59,807 nucleotides of DNA from Sphingomonadales bacterium UBA6174 (GTDB lineage: Bacteria; Pseudomonadota; Alphaproteobacteria; Sphingomonadales; Sphingomonadaceae): positions 1 through 59,807 of the forward strand of contig DITW01000073.1 in the NCBI GenBank assembly GCA_002422945.1, read 5' to 3'. Numbering within the stretch: position 1 is the stretch's first letter; each line of letters opens with the position of its first letter. Position numbers and translations under genes: made by a program. Shown here piece by piece: positions 42,890-51,095 of the stretch. The notes under the pieces were generated by a model that searched no databases, was not told the origin of the DNA, and saw nothing but the letters and a program-made list of their open reading frames with translations.

Positions 42890-43528
42890 ATGATGTCGCT
42901 TCGTCCCTCACTCGCGCTTATGGCGCTTGGCATGGCCCTTGCCGCTTGCGGCCCCGTCAATCGCGGCCTTGAATCCGTGAATCAGCCGATTGTCCAGCGC
43001 ACCGATTATGTCTTTGACGTCCGCAGTGGCGGCGAAGGACTATTGTCCGGCGAGGCGCAAAGGTTGGAGGATTGGTTCTCGACGCTGGAACTGCGTTATG
43101 GCGACCGCGTTTCGGCTGATCTGGGCACATGGCGCGGGCAACAGGCGGGTCGCGATGCCGTGGCGGCGGTGGTGGCACACTTTGGCTTGCTCTTGGCCGA
43201 TACGGCGCCGCAATTGGCGGTGGGTGAAGTTGCCCCGGGCGCGATCCGCGTGATCGTGAGCAGGACCACCGCGAGCGTCCCGAACTGCCCGAACTGGTCG
43301 CGCCCGTCGCATCCGGAATTCCAAGGTTCGGGCATGTCCAATTATGGCTGTGCCACCAATTCAAATCTGGCGGCGATGGTCGCCAATCCCGAAGATCTGG
43401 TGCGCGGTCAGGTGGGGGCCTCAGTGGGCGATGCCGCCGTGGCCTATAAGGCGATCGACGTTTATCGCAAGACGGCCCCTACCGGCGAGAAGGGTCTGAA
43501 GTCCGAAAAAATTTCAGAGGGTAAATAA
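42890..43528 (+). CDS. cpaD: CpaD-family pilus lipoprotein
   Basis: A 212-residue outer-membrane lipoprotein: signal peptide with lipobox LAAC (Cys20). The mature part contains the CpaD features RLEDWFSTLELRYGDRVSAD, and TASVPNCPNWSRPSHPEFQGSGMSNYGCATNSNLAAMVANPEDLVRG, the strongest family signature, with two cysteines. It is the presumed pilotin for the secretin. AGGAG precedes the ATG pair at 42890/42893; the gap to cpaE is one base. Confidence 0.9.
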   Translation: MMSLRPSLALMALGMALAACGPVNRGLESVNQPIVQRTDYVFDVRSGGEGLLSGEAQRLEDWFSTLELRYGDRVSADLGTWRGQQAGRDAVAAVVAHFGLLLADTAPQLAVGEVAPGAIRVIVSRTTASVPNCPNWSRPSHPEFQGSGMSNYGCATNSNLAAMVANPEDLVRGQVGASVGDAAVAYKAIDVYRKTAPTGEKGLKSEKISEGK

Positions 43529-43529
43529 G

Positions 43530-44855
43530 ATGAACGCACCTTGGAATCCCGCGCGCGGTTCTATGCATCGCGAACCATTTATCGGATTTGTCTGTGATGA
43601 TGCGACCGCTGAATTCGTCAAGCCGGTTGCCGCCGAATTTGGCTGGTCGATTGAAAAGATCAACAAGGGCGGGCTGCGCAATGCGGTGCAGACCTTGTCG
43701 GTATCCGCCAGCCCGCATGTCCTGTTTGTCGACATGTCGGAATCGGTCAACCCGTTGCAGGACATCAATGCGCTGGCTGAAGTGTGCGAACCCGGCACGG
43801 TGGTGATTGCCGCCGGTCATGTGAATGACGTCCGGCTATATCGCGAACTATTGACGAGCGGCATTCAGGATTATCTGCTCAAGCCATTTACGCCGGATCA
43901 ATTGCGTGATGCCTTTTCCCATGCGCAGATGGTGCTGGCTGGTCCGCGCAATACGGATGGCGCACCGGCCCGTCCGCATTCATTGACGGCGGTGATCGGC
44001 ATTCGCGGCGGGGTGGGGGCATCCAGCGTGGCGACATCGCTTGCATGGAGCTTTGCCGAGAAGAAACAGCGTTTGACGGCGTTGCTCGACCTTGATCTGC
44101 ATTTTGGCACGGCGGCGCTTGCGATGGATTTGGAGCCGGGTCGCGGTCTTGTCGATGCGATTGAAAATCCGGGCCGGATCGACGGACTGTTCCTCGAACG
44201 CGCGATGGTGAAGGCGAGCGACATGTTGTCGATCTTGTCTGCCGAGGCATCGATGAACCGACCGATGTTGACTGACGGCAGCGCCTTTTTTCAGTTGCAG
44301 GAAGAAATCCGCGCCGCCTTTGAATGCACGGTTGTCGATATGCCGCGCAATATCCTGATCCAGCATCCGCATTTGTTGCATGTGGTGAATGCCGTGGTGG
44401 TGGTGACCGAAATGACGCTTGCCGCGACACGCGATATGATGCGGCTATTGGGGTGGTTCAAATCCAATGCCCCGGCAGTGCGCGTGATTATCGTCGCCAA
44501 CAAGGTGCCATTGACTGGCGGCGGCGAGATATCGCGCAAGGATTTTGAAAGCTCTATCGAACATAAGGTCGATTATGTGATCGGCTTTGACCAGAAGGTC
44601 GCGGTGCAGGCCACCAAACTCTGCCGGACTCTGGCGGATGTGGGCAAGGGTAATCGCAACTTCAATCCATTGGCAGATCTGGTGGAGGAATTGCTCATCT
44701 TGTCGGATGGCACGGATGAAGGCCCTGGCTATGGCGCTGGCAAATCGGGTGATGGGGCAAAATCCGCCAAGACGACGGGCGGGCCAACGCTGATGAACAA
44801 GCTGAATGAGCTGAAAGCGCTGTTGCCAAGCAAGGGCAAAGCCAAGGTCGCGTGA
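43530..44855 (+). CDS. cpaE: Tad pilus localisation ATPase-like protein CpaE (TadZ)
   Basis: A 441-residue protein with an N-terminal receiver-like domain (HVLFVDMSESVNPLQDINALAEV, lacking a normal phospho-site context) and a C-terminal ParA/MinD-like domain. The deviant Walker A reads IRGGVGASSVATSLAW, without the catalytic Lys, which is usual for TadZ/CpaE proteins that localise the pilus machine rather than act as strong ATPases. LLDLDLHFGTAALAMDLEPG is the Walker B region. The stop overlaps the ATG of a 29-codon ORF (TGATG). cpaF should follow here but does not. Confidence 0.92.
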   Translation: MNAPWNPARGSMHREPFIGFVCDDATAEFVKPVAAEFGWSIEKINKGGLRNAVQTLSVSASPHVLFVDMSESVNPLQDINALAEVCEPGTVVIAAGHVNDVRLYRELLTSGIQDYLLKPFTPDQLRDAFSHAQMVLAGPRNTDGAPARPHSLTAVIGIRGGVGASSVATSLAWSFAEKKQRLTALLDLDLHFGTAALAMDLEPGRGLVDAIENPGRIDGLFLERAMVKASDMLSILSAEASMNRPMLTDGSAFFQLQEEIRAAFECTVVDMPRNILIQHPHLLHVVNAVVVVTEMTLAATRDMMRLLGWFKSNAPAVRVIIVANKVPLTGGGEISRKDFESSIEHKVDYVIGFDQKVAVQATKLCRTLADVGKGNRNFNPLADLVEELLILSDGTDEGPGYGAGKSGDGAKSAKTTGGPTLMNKLNELKALLPSKGKAKVA

Positions 44856-44944
44856 TGGACGTTCGCACTCTCTTGGCAGACAGGAATGATCCGGGTGTCG
44901 GATCCTTTCCTGTCGCTGAAACAAGACGGGAAGATTGGCAATGA
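44855..44944 (+). CDS. 29-codon ORF in the place of cpaF
   Basis: A tiny ORF (MDVRTLLADRND... ending ...RREDWQ) exactly bridges cpaE and tadB: its ATG overlaps the cpaE stop (TGATG) and its stop overlaps the tadB ATG (ATGA). Coupling on both sides is what one expects of a gene in the operon. Because cpaF/tadA normally lies here, this may be what remains after an internal deletion of cpaF, though neither end recognisably matches CpaF. It could also be chance, or simply a translational bridge. Confidence 0.4.
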   Translation: MDVRTLLADRNDPGVGSFPVAETRREDWQ

Positions 44945-45915
44945 CAATGATGCAGACCGTCATGTTGGGTATTGGTGTCCTGACTGTTTTGGTGCTGTTG
45001 ATGGGCATGTCATCCGGACCGTCCGCCAACAAGATGGCTGCCAAGCGGCTGGAGGCATTGAAGGAGCGCTACAGTTCCAATTCAAGCGTGACGGTGCAGG
45101 CGCAATTGCGGAAAATTGTCGCCAATCGCCAGACCAAGCTCGACAATGTCATGTCGCAGTTCATTCCCCGACCCGCCTTGTTGCGGGAGCGCATCATGCG
45201 GACCGGCAAGAACTGGACATTGCCGCAATATATGATGGTGTCCGGCGGCCTGTCTCTATTGGTGACCATCACCTTGCTGGTCAAAGGCATGCCGATGTTG
45301 TTCGCCATCGTCGCCGGGTTTCCAGTGGGGCTTGGTCTGCCGCATATGGTGCTGAATTCGCTTGTCAAACGGCGTATCGGCGCATTCACCGCCAAATTTC
45401 CCGATGCGATCGATTTGCTCGTGCGTGGCTTGCGTTCGGGTTTGCCGATTTCCGAGACCTTGAATCTGGTGGGGCAGGAAGTGCCGGGGCCGGTAGGCGT
45501 CGAATTCCGCAGCGTGGCCGATAAAATCCGCATTGGCCGGACGATGGATGCGGCGTTGCAGGAAACCGCCGATCGTCTGGGCACGCCGGAATTCCAGTTT
45601 TTTTGCATCTCGATCGCCATTCAACGCGAAACCGGGGGCAACCTTGCGGAAACCTTGTCGAACCTTGCCGATGTGTTGCGCAAGCGCTCCCAGATGAAGC
45701 TCAAGATCAAGGCGATGTCATCCGAATCCAAGGCGTCGGCCTATATTATCGGTTCATTGCCGTTCGTCGTGTTCGCGCTGATCTGGTTCATCAACGATAG
45801 CTATATGCAGGGGTTTTTCATCGAACCGCGCTTGATGATTGCAGGTGGGGCAGGGATGGTCTGGATGTTCATCGGGGCGTTCATCATGGCCAAGATGATC
45901 AGCTTTGACATCTGA
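44941..45915 (+). CDS. tadB: Tad pilus inner-membrane platform protein TadB
   Basis: A 324-residue type II secretion F-domain protein with three or four membrane helices (an N-terminal helix VMLGIGVLTVLVLLMGM, one at about 95-130 and two at the C-terminus). The T2SSF core is visible: FPDAIDLLVRGLRSGLPISETLNLV and IQRETGGNLAETLSNLADVLRKRSQM. It forms, with TadC, the platform that the CpaF ATPase drives. GGGAAG is 7 bases before the ATG. Confidence 0.93.
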   Translation: MTMMQTVMLGIGVLTVLVLLMGMSSGPSANKMAAKRLEALKERYSSNSSVTVQAQLRKIVANRQTKLDNVMSQFIPRPALLRERIMRTGKNWTLPQYMMVSGGLSLLVTITLLVKGMPMLFAIVAGFPVGLGLPHMVLNSLVKRRIGAFTAKFPDAIDLLVRGLRSGLPISETLNLVGQEVPGPVGVEFRSVADKIRIGRTMDAALQETADRLGTPEFQFFCISIAIQRETGGNLAETLSNLADVLRKRSQMKLKIKAMSSESKASAYIIGSLPFVVFALIWFINDSYMQGFFIEPRLMIAGGAGMVWMFIGAFIMAKMISFDI

Positions 45916-45939
45916 TCGCGACCAAGGGGAATAGGCATC

Positions 45940-46938
45940 ATGAACAATAACCTAGGTCCGACCTTCATGGGCGTGGATGTGGCGTTGGTGGGGACTTTGT
46001 TGGCTGCTGTCGCGACATTGGCCATCATGGTGGCCATGTATGCCGCGACAACTGTCCGCGATCCGATGGCCAAGCGGCTCAAGCTGCTCAATGATCGACG
46101 TGACGAACTGCGCGCCGGTATCACCAAGGTGACCGCTGCCACCGGTCGACGTGCCAAGTTGATACGCAAGAACCAGCACACAGATTCGATCCGGGCCGTG
46201 CTGGAACGGTTCAAGATGTTGCAGGATGAACAGCTGCGCGCGGCACAGATCAAATTGATGCAGGCGGGCATTCGTTCCAAAGATCTTGCAGTGGCGGTTA
46301 TTTTTGCGCGTCTCGTCTTGCCGATCGTGGTCGGTGGCGGGATGGCCATTGGCGTATATGTGTTCGAATGGTTTCCTTTATGGTCGCCGCTTAAGCAATT
46401 CATGCTCGTCGGCGGATCGCTGATCATTTCGTACAAAGCGCCGGACCTCTATGTGCAGAACAAGGTGACAAAGCGCAGCGATGCTATCCGCAAGGGTTTG
46501 CCCGATGGGCTGGATTTGCTCGTCATCTGCGCCGAGGCGGGTCTGACCGTCGATGCCGCTTTTGGTCGCGTTGCGCGGGAATTGGGCAAGGCCTATCCCG
46601 AGTTGGCGGATGAATTCGCGCTGACGTCGATTGAGTTGAGCTTTTTGACCGAACGGCGACAGGCGTTTGAAAATCTTGCGATGCGGGTGAATTTCGATTC
46701 CATCCGTGGCGTGGTGTCGACCATGATCCAGACCGAAAAATATGGCACGCCGCTCGCCAGTTCGCTGCGCGTGCTGTCTGCTGAATTCCGCAATGCACGG
46801 ATGATGCGCGCGGAGGAAAAGGCGGCGCGACTGCCTGCGATCATGACGGTGCCGCTTATTTTGTTCATTCTGCCGGTGTTGTTCATCGTGATTTTGGGGC
46901 CTGCGGCCTGTTCGATCTCCGACGCATTGAGCCTGTGA
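45940..46938 (+). CDS. tadC: Tad pilus inner-membrane platform protein TadC
   Basis: A 332-residue T2SSF-domain protein. Membrane helices lie at about residues 9-33, 108-130, 133-150 and at the C-terminus (PLILFILPVLFIVILGPA). The core has RKGLPDGLDLLVICAEAGLTVDAAFGRVARELG and VNFDSIRGVVSTMIQTEKYGTPLASSLRVLSAEFR. It is the last gene of the locus; no tadD or pilin follows. The next gene is convergent. Confidence 0.93.
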   Translation: MNNNLGPTFMGVDVALVGTLLAAVATLAIMVAMYAATTVRDPMAKRLKLLNDRRDELRAGITKVTAATGRRAKLIRKNQHTDSIRAVLERFKMLQDEQLRAAQIKLMQAGIRSKDLAVAVIFARLVLPIVVGGGMAIGVYVFEWFPLWSPLKQFMLVGGSLIISYKAPDLYVQNKVTKRSDAIRKGLPDGLDLLVICAEAGLTVDAAFGRVARELGKAYPELADEFALTSIELSFLTERRQAFENLAMRVNFDSIRGVVSTMIQTEKYGTPLASSLRVLSAEFRNARMMRAEEKAARLPAIMTVPLILFILPVLFIVILGPAACSISDALSL

Positions 46939-47057
46939 TCGGCAATCAAATATGTGCCGGGGCAATCTCGGCATCATAGCGCAATGATTTTTGTGATCGC
47001 GTCAGCGGGGATTGGTGTTCATTTTTCCCCCTGATGCGATCACGATCAATCAAGCCA

Positions 47058-48308
47058 TCAGCGGTGTTTGAGCCGCGCGATGAAAAAGCCGTCAGGCCCG
47101 CCTTGATCGGCGATCATGCCGGGCAGTAGCCGGACCCAGCCTTGCGCATCCGCCGGAATGCCTGCGGGCAGTTCGTCTGCGGTGATCGGGTCGATTATGA
47201 TTTCGGGATGGCGTGTGAGAAACGCCTCGATCTGTTGTTCGCCTTCCGCCGGTTCCAGCGAGCATGTCGCATAGACAAGCTTGCCCGAGGGCTTCAGCCA
47301 GCCAATCGCACGGTCGAGCAGGACAGACTGGAGTTCAGCGAGCGTCGCAATATCCTTGGGTCGCACCCGGTGCAACACATCCGGATGGCGGCGGAAAATA
47401 CCGGTGGCGCTGCAAGGCGCATCCAGCAGGATCGCATCGAATTGAACGTCGGTCTGCCATTTGCGGACATCGTCCACCACGATTTCCGCATCCAGCGATG
47501 TGCGTTCGAGATTCTCAATCAGCCGCCGCATCCGTTTTTCGGAGAGGTCGAGCGCGGTGACTTTCCAGCCTGCGGCCGCCAATTGCATCGTCTTGCCACC
47601 GGGGGCGGCGCATAGATCGAGCGCGTCGCCACCACGGCTATTGCCCAACAGGCGTGCAGGCAGCGAGGCGGCGAGATCCTGCACCCACCATTCGCCCGAG
47701 GCAAAGCCTTCAAGCGTCGGGATGGCGGCATTGTCGTGCAGGCGGATATGACCGGGGGCAAGGCTAGTGCCGCCCAGATTGTCGCAAAAGCCTTGGGTCG
47801 CGGCAGAATCGCGCAAGGTGATATCGGTGGGCGGCGGGCTGGCAAGGGCCTGTTTGGCCGCAGAGAGCACATTCATGCCCCATGCGCTGCCCCAGCGCAT
47901 GGCGACGGGTTCGGGCAGGCTGCCACGATCATCTGGCAGCGTCGCGCCCTTGCGCAGCAGGGTGCCGAGCACGCCATGAACCAGCCGTTTCGGTCCGCCC
48001 TCGACCAAGGGCAGGCAGGTCGCGATCACCGCATGGGCCGGGGTTTTCAGCACCAGCGCCTGCACCAAGGCAATCCGCAACACCATCCGTGCCTTGGCAT
48101 CAAGCGCCAGCGGCTGGGCGGTGGCGGAATCGATCAATTGATCGAGGTCGCCAAGACGGCGCAGCACATGGCCCGCGATCGCATGGGCGAAGGCGCGGTC
48201 TTCCGAACGCTCCAGCCCTTTGGTGGCGGTCGATAGCGCCGCTTCCAACGGCGTGCCGGTGCGCAGCACCGCGTCCAATAGGCGAAGCGCCGCGCGGCGG
48301 CTGTTCAA
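47058..48308 (-). CDS. rsmB: 16S rRNA (cytosine-5) methyltransferase, RsmB family
   Basis: A 416-residue protein with an N-terminal NusB-like domain (RRAALRLLDAVLRTG, RSEDRAFAHAIAGHVLRRLGDLDQLID-type sequence) and a C-terminal SAM-dependent RNA m5C methyltransferase. Motifs are GGDALDLCAAPGGKTMQLAA (SAM), the LDAPCSATGIFRRHPDV cysteine and the YATCSLEPAEGEQQ cysteine. It probably modifies C967 of 16S rRNA. The start is a TTG at 48308, since no ATG lies in frame; the frame is open back to the htpX stop, 17 codons before. Confidence 0.9.
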   Translation of the reverse strand: MNSRRAALRLLDAVLRTGTPLEAALSTATKGLERSEDRAFAHAIAGHVLRRLGDLDQLIDSATAQPLALDAKARMVLRIALVQALVLKTPAHAVIATCLPLVEGGPKRLVHGVLGTLLRKGATLPDDRGSLPEPVAMRWGSAWGMNVLSAAKQALASPPPTDITLRDSAATQGFCDNLGGTSLAPGHIRLHDNAAIPTLEGFASGEWWVQDLAASLPARLLGNSRGGDALDLCAAPGGKTMQLAAAGWKVTALDLSEKRMRRLIENLERTSLDAEIVVDDVRKWQTDVQFDAILLDAPCSATGIFRRHPDVLHRVRPKDIATLAELQSVLLDRAIGWLKPSGKLVYATCSLEPAEGEQQIEAFLTRHPEIIIDPITADELPAGIPADAQGWVRLLPGMIADQGGPDGFFIARLKHR

Positions 48309-48359
48309 GCCCGCAATTTGGGAATTGGCGCTTTCGGAAGGGTCGATTTCGGAAATGGT

Positions 48360-49268
48360 TCAGCTCCGCGCGTTCGGGTCGAGTGCGCTTCGACGCGCCG
48401 AGCGTGGCGCAACCGAAGGTGCGCTCCCATAGCTGGTCGGGCCTCCCATGTCCCGCGCAATCTGTTCCAGCGCGGCAATCCGGCTTTCGGTCGCAGGGTG
48501 GGTGGAAAAGAGTGAGCTGATGCTGGTCGGCACGATATAGAGTTGCGCTGCCGCCGGGTTCTGTTGCGTGACCGGATCGGGAATACGGGTGGCCGCGCCC
48601 GAAATCTTGGCCAAGGCCGACGCAAGCGCGCGCGGATTGCCGCTGATTTCCGCGCCTGCGCGGTCGGCCCCATATTCTCGGGTGCGGCTGATTGCCATTT
48701 GCACGATCATCGCGGCGAACGGCGCGACGATGACGGCCAGCAACGCGGCCATGCCCGCCGAACGATTGTCGTTGGAACGGAAGAACATCCCGAAATTGGC
48801 CAGCATCGAAATCGCCCCGGCAATGGTCGCGACCATTGTCATGATCAAGGTGTCGCGGTTGCGGACATGGCCAAGTTCATGCGCCATCACGCCCGCGATT
48901 TCATCGGGGCCGAGCATCTGGAGCAGGCCGGTGGTGGCCGCAACGGCAGCATTTTCAGGATTGCGCCCGGTGGCAAAGGCGTTGGGATTCGGATTGTCGA
49001 TGATATAGACCTTGGGCATCGGCATTTGCGCGTTTTGGGTCAGTTGCTGCACCAACGCATAAAATTCGGGCGCTGTGCGGGCATCAACCTCGCGCGCGTC
49101 ATGCATCCGCAAGACGATCTTGTCCGCGTTCCAATATGTGAACAAATTCATCCCGGCGGCAATGATCAGTGCGATCATCGCGCCACCCGATCCGCCCAGC
49201 ATGAACCCCATGCCCATGAACAATGCCGTCAGCGCGGCCAGCAACATCATCGTCTTGGCGGTATTCAT
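48360..49268 (-). CDS. htpX: Membrane zinc metalloprotease HtpX
   Basis: A 302-residue inner-membrane M48 protease in membrane protein quality control. Two hydrophobic hairpins at the N-terminus (about 8-45), the zinc motif HELGH at His130-His134 and the downstream EYGADRAGAEI Glu are present, with further helices at about 145-200. The ATG at 49268 gives the usual start after a distant GGAGG; longer frames are not needed. Normal length. It lies before rsmB on the same strand, as in other alphaproteobacteria. Confidence 0.93.
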   Translation of the reverse strand: MNTAKTMMLLAALTALFMGMGFMLGGSGGAMIALIIAAGMNLFTYWNADKIVLRMHDAREVDARTAPEFYALVQQLTQNAQMPMPKVYIIDNPNPNAFATGRNPENAAVAATTGLLQMLGPDEIAGVMAHELGHVRNRDTLIMTMVATIAGAISMLANFGMFFRSNDNRSAGMAALLAVIVAPFAAMIVQMAISRTREYGADRAGAEISGNPRALASALAKISGAATRIPDPVTQQNPAAAQLYIVPTSISSLFSTHPATESRIAALEQIARDMGGPTSYGSAPSVAPRSARRSALDPNARS

Positions 49269-49358
49269 CTTGAGTTTGGAACCTCCTTGGCGCAAAATGG
49301 GGTCGAACCTGCCTTTGTGCAATGCCTGCCCATGTGTGATGATTGAGTCTGTTGAAAA

Positions 49359-49568
49359 ATGTCCGTTGAACATCCCAAGACGATCCCCGGCCAACGTCCG
49401 GCCCATGTGAAGGCGCCATCCTATCTGACGCCAAGCCCGCCTTTGCCTGTGTCGCCGCCTGTTGCTGGGGTTGAAGGCGAGGCGCAGGAGGAACATGGCG
49501 GCCGTAACGGGCTGGACCCGGTCCGCTATGGCGATTGGGAGCTCAAAGGCATTGCGGTGGATTTCTGA
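49359..49568 (+). CDS. DUF1674 / SDHAF4-like succinate dehydrogenase assembly factor
   Basis: A 69-residue protein whose C-terminus (GGRNGLDPVRYGDWELKGIAVDF) is the signature of DUF1674, the family of mitochondrial SDHAF4. That factor binds flavinated SdhA and helps its assembly with SdhB. The N-terminal part is Pro-rich and not conserved. It diverges from htpX and its stop overlaps the next start (TGATG). The sdh genes are not in this window. The association of this gene with htpX/rsmB is common in alphaproteobacteria. Confidence 0.85.
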   Translation: MSVEHPKTIPGQRPAHVKAPSYLTPSPPLPVSPPVAGVEGEAQEEHGGRNGLDPVRYGDWELKGIAVDF

Positions 49569-50800
49569 TGGCAGATGTTGACCAGAAAGATTTGCTCAAA
49601 AGCGATGTGCTGATCCTTGGCGGCGGTCTTGTCGGGCTGACGCTGGCGCTGGCGCTCGATGTGCATGGGGTCAGCAGCATTGTCGTCGATCCCGCGAACC
49701 CGGCGGATATTCTTGCCCCCGGCCATGATGGCCGCGCATCTGCGGTGGCGAGCGGGCCTTATGCCATGCTCGAAGCCATTGGTGTCGGCGCGCGTCTGGC
49801 GGGCAAGGGCTGTCCGATCCGCACGATCGAAGTGCGCGATGGGTTGCAAAAAAAGCCGCTGATCTTCGCCTCCGAACCCGATGAACCGCCGCTTGGCTAT
49901 ATGTTCGAAAACCGCGCCTTGCGGATGGCGTTGCATGAACAGGCGGCGCAGGCGAAAAATATCCGGCTGATGATGCAAGACCGTGCGGTCGAGATCGATC
50001 GTGGGCCATTGGGCGTTGTGGCGACGCTCCAATCCGGCGTTACCGTCAAGTCAGGACTGTTGATCGGGGCGGAAGGGCGGCAGTCGCCGACCCGCGATGC
50101 TGCCGGCATCAATACGGCGCGCTGGCAATATGATCATTCGGCGGTGATCTGCATGGTCGAACATGAATTGTCGCATGAAAATGTGGCGCATGAAATCTTC
50201 TATGCCGATGGGCCGTTCGCGATTCTGCCGATGCTGCCGGGCAATCGTTCCTGCGTCGTCTGGACGGTGTCGCGTGATGATGCACCTGCGCTTGCCACCT
50301 TGCCGGAAAAGGCATTTTTGGCCGAGATGCACCGCAAGACGGGTGGATTGCTCGGCCAGATGAAATTATTGTCGCCGCGATCCTTCTATCCCCTCAGCTT
50401 CCACCACACCGCCAAGATCACGGGCGAGCGGTTGGCGCTGGTCGGCGATGCGGCGCATGGCATTCATCCGATTGCGGGCCAGGGCTTGAACTTGGGCCTG
50501 CGCGATGCCGCGACGCTGGCGGAAGTGCTGGTCGACGGCATTCGTCTGGGTCTGGATGCGGGCGATGCGCAATTGCTGGCGCGCTATGAACGCTGGCGCG
50601 CGCTAGATAGCCTGATGGTCGCAGGCGCAACCGATGGCTTTGTCCATCTCTTTGGCGTGGGCGGCAAGATCGCCCGTGGCGTGCGGCGCTTTGGTCTCAA
50701 TCTGGTTGAACATTTGCCGCCCCTGAAACAAAGCTTCATGAACGAGGCGCGGGGCGCGAGCGGCGATCTGCCGAAACTGCTGCATGGGATGACGATTTAA
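49568..50800 (+). CDS. UbiH/UbiF/VisC/COQ6-family FAD hydroxylase
   Basis: A 410-residue flavin monooxygenase, most likely one of the ring hydroxylases of ubiquinone synthesis. N-terminal FAD motif LILGGGLVGLTLALAL (residues 15-30), the DG-type region GLLIGAEGRQSPTRDAAGI and the C-terminal FAD site LALVGDAAHGIHPIAGQGLNLGLRDAATL are all intact. Which ring carbon is attacked cannot be decided from sequence. Coupled to the SDHAF4-like gene by TGATG. UbiK and COQ7 homologues occur elsewhere in the window. Confidence 0.9.
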   Translation: MADVDQKDLLKSDVLILGGGLVGLTLALALDVHGVSSIVVDPANPADILAPGHDGRASAVASGPYAMLEAIGVGARLAGKGCPIRTIEVRDGLQKKPLIFASEPDEPPLGYMFENRALRMALHEQAAQAKNIRLMMQDRAVEIDRGPLGVVATLQSGVTVKSGLLIGAEGRQSPTRDAAGINTARWQYDHSAVICMVEHELSHENVAHEIFYADGPFAILPMLPGNRSCVVWTVSRDDAPALATLPEKAFLAEMHRKTGGLLGQMKLLSPRSFYPLSFHHTAKITGERLALVGDAAHGIHPIAGQGLNLGLRDAATLAEVLVDGIRLGLDAGDAQLLARYERWRALDSLMVAGATDGFVHLFGVGGKIARGVRRFGLNLVEHLPPLKQSFMNEARGASGDLPKLLHGMTI

Positions 50801-50826
50801 ACGCATCTTGTGCGGGGCCTATATGC

Positions 50827-50930
50827 CGTCATTCCCGCGAAGGCGGGAATCCAGAAACGCCATTTGAACGAAGGGCGCGCGCCCTGCGTTGGTCTGTCCT
50901 GTCTGGATTCCCGCCTTCGCGGGAATGACG
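50827..50930. repeat. 29-bp inverted repeat pair (dispersed intergenic repeat)
   Basis: A perfect 29-bp inverted repeat: left arm 50827-50855 (beginning CGTCATTCCCGCGAAGGC) and right arm 50902-50930 with a 46-base spacer. Each arm also contains an internal palindrome (TTCCCGCGAAGGCGGGAA). This CATTCCCGCGAAGGCGGGAAT type is widespread in alpha- and other proteobacterial intergenic regions. It lies between two genes of the same direction in a 295-base gap that otherwise holds only the upstream region of the GGDEF-EAL gene. Transcribed, it can form a long hairpin. Confidence 0.85.
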
Positions 50931-51095
50931 AGAGAAGAGGTGGCGGGATGACGAGACGATGAGGGCGTGGAATAAGGTTATTTTGGCGCCAAATCAGTGG
51001 TAAAAATGATTATTTTTCCATCTGCGCGGGGTTTAACGCGTCTTTCAGACTCTGGATGCTAGAACATATTTCGTCGAGTAATCGGGGTTGCGTAT

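Noticed and set aside
50827..50930. Possible CRISPR-like repeat
   Set aside because: Only two copies, in inverted orientation, and with a palindromic repeat and one spacer; no cas genes. It is a REP-type pair.
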